Part shown: piece after piece, positions 39,286 through 45,928 of the stretch
Numbering within the stretch: position 1 is the stretch's first letter
How the letters are laid out: every line of letters begins with the position of its first letter
Source: an uncultured Ectothiorhodospiraceae bacterium
GTDB lineage: Bacteria; Pseudomonadota; Gammaproteobacteria; UBA6429; Thiohalophilaceae
Assembly: GCA_947260005.1 (NCBI GenBank)
Contig: CAMYOL010000056.1
Coordinates: 29,948 to 93,947, forward strand
Direction: 5' to 3'
Length of the DNA: 64,000 nt
Translations under genes and position numbers: made by a program
The notes under the pieces: model-generated
Told to the model about the DNA's origin: nothing
Seen by the model: the letters and a program-made list of their open reading frames with translations, nothing else
Database searches by the model: none

Positions 39286-40092
39286 ATGAGCCAAAATATT
39301 CGACAAGCTGCGGTAGCGGGAATGTTCTACCCTTCCGCCCCTGGTGAACTTGCCTCAACCATATCGGCCTTATTTCAAACGGCAGCGGCAGAATCTGGCG
39401 CTGACAAGTCTCTCTGTCCAAAAGCAATTATTGCCCCACATGCCGGTTATATCTATTCTGGTCCTACTGCGGCTATGGCCTACCAATGTTTACAGGCATG
39501 CCATAAACAATACAATAAAGTCGTTTTATTAGGACCATCACATCGCGTCGCGGTCAATGGCCTAGCCTTGAGCAGTGCCGATACCTACCAGACCCCCCTG
39601 GGCGTCATTCCACTTGATATCGACACAATTAAAGCCTTAGCCACTTATGATTTTGCCTCCATCAACGATCTGGCCCACCGTGATGAACACAGCCTTGAAG
39701 TACATTTGCCTTTTTTACAATCGACACTCGATGAATTTAGTTTAGTACCAATTGTAGTCGGCGAAATTAACCCGGAAAATATCGCTAAAATATTAGACCG
39801 ATTTGAAAATGAGCCGCATACTTTAATCGTCATCAGTACCGACTTAAGTCATTTTCATGAATACAATGAAGCGCGTCAACGCGATCAAAATACATCAACC
39901 GCGATCCTTAACTATGATTACAATGCCATAGGTTACCATGATGCCTGTGGACGCAATCCAGTTAACGGCGCACTTTATTGGGCACAGCAACATCACCACC
40001 CAATAAAATTAATTGATATACGTAATTCTGGGGATACTGCCGGTGACAAAGATCGCGTGGTGGGTTATGCCGCTTACCATATTTATAACTAA
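39286..40092 (+). CDS. AmmeMemoRadiSam system protein B (Memo family)
   Basis: The 268-residue protein is a Memo-family member related in fold to class III extradiol dioxygenases. Putative metal-binding histidines lie in IIAPHAGYIYSGPTAA, AHRDEHSLEVHLPFLQ and ISTDLSHFHEY. A further conserved block is NSGDTAGDKDRVVGYAAY. It is divergent from the radical SAM gene and overlaps the next gene by one base, so B and A are translated together. The role in bacteria is not established. Confidence 0.92.
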   Translation: MSQNIRQAAVAGMFYPSAPGELASTISALFQTAAAESGADKSLCPKAIIAPHAGYIYSGPTAAMAYQCLQACHKQYNKVVLLGPSHRVAVNGLALSSADTYQTPLGVIPLDIDTIKALATYDFASINDLAHRDEHSLEVHLPFLQSTLDEFSLVPIVVGEINPENIAKILDRFENEPHTLIVISTDLSHFHEYNEARQRDQNTSTAILNYDYNAIGYHDACGRNPVNGALYWAQQHHHPIKLIDIRNSGDTAGDKDRVVGYAAYHIYN

Positions 40093-40643
40093 TGCTCAGC
40101 GAACACAACAGACAAGTACTTACTAACCTCGCACAGGATTCGATTCAATACGGGCTGGGTCATCACCGACCGCTCGAGGTCGAACTAAATGACTATCCTC
40201 CCGAATTAACAGATACCAAAGCCAGTTTCGTCACCTTAAAAATAAAGAATAATCTACGCGGTTGCATTGGAACATTAGAAGCTCATCGGCCTTTGGTCGT
40301 TGATGTATCGCACAATGCCTTTGCTGCGGCCTTTAAAGATCCCCGCTTTGCACCGGTAAACGAACAGGAATTTACCCAACTGCAATACCATATATCCGTG
40401 TTAACGATTCCGGAACCGATGACCGTTGTCGATGAAGAAGACCTGTATAGCCAGTTGCAACCCGGTAAAGATGGAATTGTATTATCAGACGGACACTATC
40501 GAAGTACGTTTTTACCAAGTGTCTGGGAATCACTCACCACACCGCAATCGTTTATTCAACAATTGAAACTAAAAGCTGGACTTGATGCACATCACTGGTC
40601 AGACAGCATTCGTTTTGAACGCTACAAGGTAGAAGAGTTTTAA
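40092..40643 (+). CDS. AmmeMemoRadiSam system protein A (AMMECR1 domain)
   Basis: The 183-residue protein is a stand-alone AMMECR1 domain: ASFVTLKIKNNLRGCIGTLE with the conserved LRGCIG core, FAAAFKDPRFAPVNEQEF, and GKDGIVLSDGHYRSTFLP. Its ATG overlaps the stop of protein B (TAATG). The molecular function of AMMECR1 proteins is unknown. Together with the divergent radical SAM gene it completes the three-part set. A palindromic repeat follows its stop and may end the transcript. Confidence 0.92.
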   Translation: MLSEHNRQVLTNLAQDSIQYGLGHHRPLEVELNDYPPELTDTKASFVTLKIKNNLRGCIGTLEAHRPLVVDVSHNAFAAAFKDPRFAPVNEQEFTQLQYHISVLTIPEPMTVVDEEDLYSQLQPGKDGIVLSDGHYRSTFLPSVWESLTTPQSFIQQLKLKAGLDAHHWSDSIRFERYKVEEF

Positions 40644-40670
40644 TCACTCTTTCGTCATTCCCACAAACCC

Positions 40671-40773
40671 GTCATACCCGCAGGGCACTTTTCCCGCGGA
40701 GGCGGGAATCTAGATTTTAGAAAACTATTTATGGATTCCCGCTTCCACAGGAAAAGTGCCCTGAGGGTATGAC
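40671..40773. repeat. Nested palindrome (REP-like)
   Basis: The outer arms GTCATACCCGCAGGGCACTT and its near-complement AAGTGCCCTGAGGGTATGAC surround an inner pair of the type CGCGGAGGCGGGAATC / GATTCCCGC. The inner word is also the core of the element at 30124-30251. The 103 bases can form one long hairpin between the convergent AMMECR1 and pentapeptide genes, so it could terminate both. Confidence 0.8.
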
Positions 40774-40858
40774 CGGTAGCGGGTAATTTGCACGGTGGGC
40801 TATACACACATGATATGTCGAATAAATGTATGTAACGGGACAGCTGAAATGACTAATT

Positions 40859-41725
40859 TTATTGTGTCAAACATTTACCAACCGATTCAGCCAAACAGGT
40901 TTGCCCTGTGATCCAAATCGTGTTTTTTAATGTCGCATCCTTAAACTCAGTATTATTTAACGTCGCACCGGTTAAATTAGCATAAGATAAATTCGCCCCA
41001 TTAAAGTTAACATTACTTAAGTCCGCGTTTCGTAAATCAGCACCGATTAACCGTGTTCGGCTTAAGTTAACGAAGCTAAGATTTGCATTGCGTAAATTGA
41101 CATAAGATAAATCAGCTTGCTTGATACTCGAGCCCACCAGGTTTGCCGACTCCAGATTGGCATTGGCCAACTGCGCACGATTTAAATTACTGTTCAGGCT
41201 TTGCAAGCCCACAAACTGACAGTTTCGCCAATTCACATTTGCCGCCGCCGGCGATGAACATTGTGCGGCTTCCTGTTCAGGGGTCGGCAACATAAAACCG
41301 GCTGCGACACCCAGCGTCAAAATAACGACCACGAGGATAATACCCATCAAACTTTTATCGCGGCGTATTTTATTTTGTGCCAGCACTGATTCACGATGTT
41401 CCCGATATTCCGATGCCGTAAACGACTCCTCATCGCGCCGTCCAGGTCCAACGCGCTCCGCATCTTCGCCTTCACGACGCTCAAAACGGCGTTCATCCGC
41501 CCAGCGTTTTGCTGCCTCGATGCGCTCCTCACGGTTCTCAACATTTCGGCCAAGCTTGAGTACATCGGGGATCAGCTCAGCACAAGTGCGCACCACCACC
41601 CAGTCTTCCTTATCCTTACTGGCCTGATCGTTAAGCCCAATGCGGCCGAGCAAAATAGATTGCTGAATCTGCCCGGCTGGAAACGGGCCAATAACCTTAT
41701 CTTGATTGCGTATATACCAGGCCAT
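40859..41725 (-). CDS. GYF-like / membrane / pentapeptide-repeat protein
   Basis: The 288-residue protein combines three parts. Residues 1-55 resemble a GYF_2 domain (AWYIRNQDKVIGPFPAGQIQ). Residues 60-125 are a highly charged Arg/Glu linker (RRFERREGEDAERVGPGRRD). One transmembrane helix lies near 128-148 (LMGIILVVVILTLGVAAGFM). From about 165 onward there are pentapeptide repeats of the A(N/D)LxX type (NANLESANLVGSSIKQADLS). The orientation of the repeats, likely periplasmic, is inferred. No function is known. It is divergent from the FliK-like gene. Confidence 0.88.
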   Translation of the reverse strand: MAWYIRNQDKVIGPFPAGQIQQSILLGRIGLNDQASKDKEDWVVVRTCAELIPDVLKLGRNVENREERIEAAKRWADERRFERREGEDAERVGPGRRDEESFTASEYREHRESVLAQNKIRRDKSLMGIILVVVILTLGVAAGFMLPTPEQEAAQCSSPAAANVNWRNCQFVGLQSLNSNLNRAQLANANLESANLVGSSIKQADLSYVNLRNANLSFVNLSRTRLIGADLRNADLSNVNFNGANLSYANLTGATLNNTEFKDATLKNTIWITGQTCLAESVGKCLTQ

Positions 41726-41908
41726 GCTGTTATTTCCTCAACCTGTCCCCTCAAAAGATGATATTTCTGGACGCTAAAACAATTAATTCGAATACCCTTA
41801 TAGCCCAACGACTTCTCCCATAGGGATAAGGCTTGGATAAGGATAAATAGCCTATTAAAGACCTATTCGGCCGAATTTTCGCAGAGCTTGAGGAAAACTA
41901 CCAGAATC

Positions 41909-43297
41909 ATGAACATAACCCCCCCATCCGGCCCACCACCGACGGATCTTGACGGCCAAACCGTGGAGCCCACCGTGCCAACACGCGCGTCACGCCCGGT
42001 GAACCCTTCACCGTCATCACAATCCGTGTTGCTCAAGCTACAGCCGAATTTGTTCAAGCTCGGACAGGTGTTAGACCTGGTGGTCGCTAAAATGGATCGT
42101 GATAACGCCCTGTTATTGTTGCAAAACAAATTCTTCGACAAAGATGGCCAGCCGTTAAAACTGCAATTTACCGTGCCACGATCCCAGGCCAGTGAAGTGG
42201 GTGAACGCATTACCGCGCGCGTCACCCAACTACAAGACAATATGCCCAAGCTCTCGGTGATCGCTACCGAGAAACCGCAGATCAACCTCAACAACCTGAT
42301 CGCCCAGGCGCAAATGAAACAACAACCCTTACAACAGTTACTCGATGGTTACGCGCAGGTCACCAGCAAAGTACCGGCCAACGGTGTGTTACCAAAGGAA
42401 ATAAACGACCGCATTCAAACCTTATGGCGCGCCTTACCCGAATCAGCGCAAATTCAAAAAGCCAATACCTTAAAACACGGCATCCAAAACGCCGGACCGT
42501 TTTTAGAATCACAAATGCTCAAGGCCAGCCTCAACGAAAAAGCCTTTTTCCCGGCGACCGATACCAAAACCAATTTACTGCGTATCGCCGAGGCGATCCG
42601 TCACCAATTACAAACACCGACATCAACAACACCATCAACAAGCAGCACGCCTTCGGCATTAACACAAAACGCAACCCAAACCGCATCGGCAACCAAACCA
42701 CCGAACCTGCCACCAAACGTAAACATCGCCCCGCAACAGACAAAGGTCGATCCGGATATCCCGGCGCCCTCGGTACGTCACCCTGTCTCGATGAGCACGT
42801 TAACCGGCGATCAAATATTAGAGGTGTTGTTACAACAAACCGAAGGTAGCCTGCAACGCACCCTGACTCAACAACTGCAAATGCTCAACAACGAAACCGC
42901 GCGCCAACAACTGATCGTCGAATTACCAATCCGTAATGATCAAGACGGTGTCGATGTGTTTGACTTACGCATATACCCCGATCAAGAACAAGGCTCCGGT
43001 GCAGAACAAGAAAACGACGCCACCAGCTGGACGGTAATGATGTCGTTTAACCTCGACGGCTTAGGCCCGGTGCGCGCGCAAGTAAGTTTTGCCAATGGCC
43101 AGGTGTCGACCAACTGGTGGGCCGAACAAGCCGAAACGGTGGAACTATTTAAAAATCATATCGAAACCCTGCAAAGCCGACTCACCCATGTCGGCGCAGA
43201 GGTAGATAAACTCAATTGCCAACACGGTCTACCAAAAGTACAAGAGGCCCAAATCGTCGCACCGTATAACGATAGTTATTTGGACGAACAAACATGA
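41909..43297 (+). CDS. FliK-like flagellar hook-length control protein
   Basis: The ATG at 41909 gives about 462 residues; a TTG seven codons upstream is nearer to no better ribosome binding site, so the start is uncertain. The N-terminal and central parts are low-complexity and rich in Gln, Thr, Ser and Pro (residues about 220-290), as in FliK linkers. The C-terminal domain from about 300 (QILEVLLQQTEGSLQRTLTQ, then RAQVSFANGQVSTNWWAEQA) matches the FliK C-terminal domain. It overlaps an FlhB-like gene by four bases and is far from other flagellar genes, so it may be a paralogue of the main hook-length ruler. Confidence 0.8.
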   Translation: MNITPPSGPPPTDLDGQTVEPTVPTRASRPVNPSPSSQSVLLKLQPNLFKLGQVLDLVVAKMDRDNALLLLQNKFFDKDGQPLKLQFTVPRSQASEVGERITARVTQLQDNMPKLSVIATEKPQINLNNLIAQAQMKQQPLQQLLDGYAQVTSKVPANGVLPKEINDRIQTLWRALPESAQIQKANTLKHGIQNAGPFLESQMLKASLNEKAFFPATDTKTNLLRIAEAIRHQLQTPTSTTPSTSSTPSALTQNATQTASATKPPNLPPNVNIAPQQTKVDPDIPAPSVRHPVSMSTLTGDQILEVLLQQTEGSLQRTLTQQLQMLNNETARQQLIVELPIRNDQDGVDVFDLRIYPDQEQGSGAEQENDATSWTVMMSFNLDGLGPVRAQVSFANGQVSTNWWAEQAETVELFKNHIETLQSRLTHVGAEVDKLNCQHGLPKVQEAQIVAPYNDSYLDEQT

Positions 43298-43581
43298 AAG
43301 ACTTTGAGCAACCCAAAACCGTCACCCTCGCTGTGGCATTAAACTACGACGAAGTCACCGCGCCGGTGGTGTCGGCCAAAGGCCAGGGCGACATCGCACA
43401 AAAAATATTTGAGATCGCCAAACACCACAACGTGCCGTTGCAGGAAAACAAAGAATTGGTAAAGATTTTATCCACCATCGAACTCGGTGAACACATCCCC
43501 GAGATGCTGTACTTAGCGGTCGCCGAGATTATTGCCTTTGCCTATTACCTGCAAGGCAAAACCCCGAAACGCCCTTCCTAA
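43294..43581 (+). CDS. Stand-alone FlhB C-terminal domain protein
   Basis: The 95-residue protein equals the cytoplasmic C-terminal half of FlhB: VALNYDEVTAPVVSAKGQGD, AKHHNVPLQENKELVKILS and ELGEHIPEMLYLAVAEII. The autocleavage motif NPTH, which precedes this region in FlhB, is missing; the protein starts just after where it would be. Such FlhX-like proteins can substitute for the cleaved FlhB fragment in export switching. Its ATG overlaps the FliK-like stop by four bases (ATGA), which supports a shared role. Confidence 0.9.
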   Translation: MKDFEQPKTVTLAVALNYDEVTAPVVSAKGQGDIAQKIFEIAKHHNVPLQENKELVKILSTIELGEHIPEMLYLAVAEIIAFAYYLQGKTPKRPS

Positions 43582-43598
43582 AACTAACTAGCATCCTT

Positions 43599-43811
43599 GT
43601 CATCCTAACCGGAGCGTAGCGTAGGAAATGACTGTAGCGAAGCGGAAGGAATACTGCGTGATCCACGAACCGCTTCGAGGCAGTGACTGCATGAAACACG
43701 AATTGGTTGACCGTAGTGCAGCGAAGGAAATACTGTTCGAAACGCGCAGCGGTTCAAGGCAGTGCAAAGCATGTGGAGCGGAACGAAGTGCAGCGAAGGA
43801 TCATGATCTTT
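43599..43811. repeat. Imperfect tandem repeat, period about 79 bp
   Basis: Two copies start at 43634 and 43713. Both begin GTAGNGNAGCGNAAGGNAATA-like, continue with a CTG and a GNAACCGCTTC or AGCGGTTC segment, and end AGGCAGTG then GCATG. Words related to 25852-25880 (GTCATCCT, GCGAAGGATC) flank them. Open frames across the repeat are not supported as genes. From 43812 to 44029 I see only a short hairpin (CCCTCTCCCACAGGGAGATG) near 43848. Confidence 0.65.
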
Positions 43812-44029
43812 ACTTCAGCCCTTCTGCCGCCATTCAAGTTAAACGCCCTCTCCCACAGGGAGATGGGTAAAACCCATTGGGTTCAGACACCATTGCTCTA
43901 ACGGATTGTGACAACGATGAAAAAATTAAGTTTGGGGTTAGAGTAAAAACTCAGACTCTAGTGCCTAAAGTAAGGTGAGACAACAGCCGGTAACCAGATA
44001 ACGGTTACCGGCATTGCTAAATATTAAGG

Positions 44030-44431
44030 TTAATTTACTGTTTTCTTCACAAATGGAAAGATATCGGTATAACCCATAATATCAGTAAACAATAAGACCA
44101 GAAAAACAATCAGCGCGACTTCAAGCAACCCTGCACCGGCAGGTAACTCATCCATATTTTTATTCATCTCGCGAACTTCGTCTGCTGTCATTGACATAAC
44201 TCGTTGTTTTGCCATGTCAGGATCAACACCATGATCGATTAGTGCAGCTCTTACTTCATCACGGTCCAGTGAGATTAATAACTTGTCACGATCAATTTGG
44301 TGCTGTTGTTGTGTAACCAGATCAGTACTTGTCACTATACCGGCATTGACAGTCGACAAACCAGAGATATACAACATCGTTATAATGAGAAGTTTTGGTA
44401 TTAAATGGTTTTTTGCTAGGCGATCAAACAT
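44030..44431 (-). CDS. PA2779-family exported or membrane protein
   Basis: The ATG at 44431 has GGAG seven bases upstream and gives 133 residues. The layout is an N-terminal hydrophobic signal (LIPKLLIITMLYISGLSTVNA), a charged region (DRDEVRAALIDHGVDPDMAK followed by RVMSMTADEVREMN), and a C-terminal transmembrane helix (GLLEVALIVFLVLLFTDIMG). This matches the PA2779 family by recall. In other genomes such a gene is usually followed by a PA2778-like cysteine peptidase; none is present here, so the copy may be orphaned. Confidence 0.82.
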   Translation of the reverse strand: MFDRLAKNHLIPKLLIITMLYISGLSTVNAGIVTSTDLVTQQQHQIDRDKLLISLDRDEVRAALIDHGVDPDMAKQRVMSMTADEVREMNKNMDELPAGAGLLEVALIVFLVLLFTDIMGYTDIFPFVKKTVN

Positions 44432-44755
44432 GGTTAACTCCAATTATTAGAATCATTATATATTAGGTAGTAAGCAGCCACATCTGCTGGCTACTTGTTA
44501 TATGTTATTTCATCATGAATAAATAATATAGGGCCTAAAGAGCATGGCCAGTCTAAGAAATTCACCGAACATGATGTGGTTGATGTCTCTTTTCCTCATT
44601 TCAAAATTAACTGTGATGTGGTTCACAATTATTCTGACTTTCATTCCAGAAAAATTGCTTTACTGATGTATGGTTGGTCAGGGGTGCAAAAACGGGGGCA
44701 GGTCCAATTTTTTTGGGAAAAGGGTGTTTAGGCACGAATACACCGCCGCTATTAG
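44432..44755. other. Intergenic stretch without a supported gene
   Basis: This A+T-rich segment upstream of the PA2779-family gene holds its promoter region. Near 44690 a G-rich word (ACGGGGGCAGGTCC) resembles one at 45030 (CCGGGGGCAGAATGAACC) and a distant one near 48676 (GAACCTCCCCC). These may be remnants of one dispersed element. No gene or RNA could be supported. Confidence 0.5.
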
Positions 44756-45025
44756 ATGATACTATTTGTAAATCAGCGACATAGCGTGATCCGACCAAAA
44801 TCCACATGTTCGATCCAACTCCTCTATTCGTCTTCAAGCATTGTTCTTTTCAATAACTTTTTAATCATTACTGGTATTTTTTTGATCTACAGAATAAAGA
44901 TAGATGCATCATGGCAGAAATTGCAGGGGTATCAATATTTACTGCGCGGTATTTTTTTAAACTTCTTCGGTTACTCTGGTGCAATGATCGCCGCCCTCAT
45001 CGTTGGTTTGTTAATTGTAATTTAA
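44756..45025 (+). pseudogene. Possible fragment of a small membrane protein
   Basis: An open frame of 89 codons contains two hydrophobic segments (FNNFLIITGIFLIYRI and SGAMIAALIVGLLIVI) joined by a polar loop (KIDASWQKLQGYQYLLRG). The first 30 codons look non-coding and no ribosome binding site fits, so only the last 60 residues resemble protein. It could be the tail of a decayed membrane gene. The G-rich repeat word follows it directly at 45030. Confidence 0.25.
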
Positions 45026-45126
45026 GTAAAAACCGGGGGCAGAATGAACCTCCTCCAATCATTAAATGCCCCACTAAATCGTAGCTAGATACTATACTCT
45101 ATATAATATTTATAAATATCATCGGT

Positions 45127-45873
45127 ATGAACATGAAATCATCAAACCGTTTCGTATACGCCTATTTGGCCATGCTTTGCTGTTGGTTTTATGCACCATT
45201 CTTACTCGCCGATAGTTACTCGCGAGAACGGCAGCGAATGGTGGATGCCATCGAAGCCGATGTTCGTGCGACTCGTCTGGCGCTCGATAAGCAGGCACTG
45301 GACCCGCGCGTTATGAAAGCAATGGAACAGGTGTTGCGACATAAATTCGTTCCTACTGCTCTACAACGATCAGCCTATCTCAATCAACCGTTACCCATTG
45401 GCCATGGACAAACCATATCACAACCCTATGTTGTTGCGGTGATGACAGACTTGCTGGAAACAACACCCGATAGCAAGGTATTGGAAATCGGTACGGGCTC
45501 CGGCTATCAAGCGGCTGTGTTGGCTGAATTAGTAGATCAGGTCTATAGCATTGAAATCATCAAGCCACTGGGTGAGCAAGCGGCCGATCGTTTGTCGCGC
45601 CTGCGCTATGATAATGTGACGACCATCGTTGCTGATGGCTATTATGGTTGGGAGGCGCATGCACCATTCGATGCCATTGTAGTCACGGCAGCGGCCAGTC
45701 ACATCCCCCCTCCCCTTATTAAACAACTAAAAGTCGGCGGGCGTATGATGATACCGGTCGGCAGCCGGTTTTTAACCCAACAATTATTACTGGTCACCAA
45801 ACAAGAGGGAGACAAGATTAAAACTCGGCAGATCTTGCCAGTGCGTTTTGTACCGTTAACCGGTCAACATTGA
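45127..45873 (+). CDS. Exported protein-L-isoaspartate O-methyltransferase family protein
   Basis: The 248-residue protein has the PCMT core: LPIGHGQTISQPYVVAVM, the SAM loop VLEIGTGSGYQAAVLAELV, FDAIVVTAAASHIPPPL and GGRMMIPVGS. PCMT methylates isoaspartyl residues for protein repair and is normally cytosolic. This copy starts with a hydrophobic signal (FVYAYLAMLCCWFYAPFLLA) followed by a charged helix, so it appears to be exported or anchored. SAM is not expected in the periplasm, which makes the location puzzling. It precedes the spermidine-synthase-like membrane gene by 55 bases. Confidence 0.88.
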   Translation: MNMKSSNRFVYAYLAMLCCWFYAPFLLADSYSRERQRMVDAIEADVRATRLALDKQALDPRVMKAMEQVLRHKFVPTALQRSAYLNQPLPIGHGQTISQPYVVAVMTDLLETTPDSKVLEIGTGSGYQAAVLAELVDQVYSIEIIKPLGEQAADRLSRLRYDNVTTIVADGYYGWEAHAPFDAIVVTAAASHIPPPLIKQLKVGGRMMIPVGSRFLTQQLLLVTKQEGDKIKTRQILPVRFVPLTGQH

Positions 45874-45928
45874 ATAAATATTAAGCCAAACAATTTTAAG
45901 CTAATAAATTTTAAAATAGCCAAATAAT

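Noticed and set aside
41863-42294. A 143-codon minus-strand frame at the FliK-like start
   Set aside because: It overlaps the start of the FliK-like gene on the other strand and has a Ser/Arg-rich composition typical of antisense frames.
43628-43901. Open frames across the tandem repeat
   Set aside because: The sequence is repetitive and related to intergenic repeats elsewhere; no start signals fit and the products resemble no protein.
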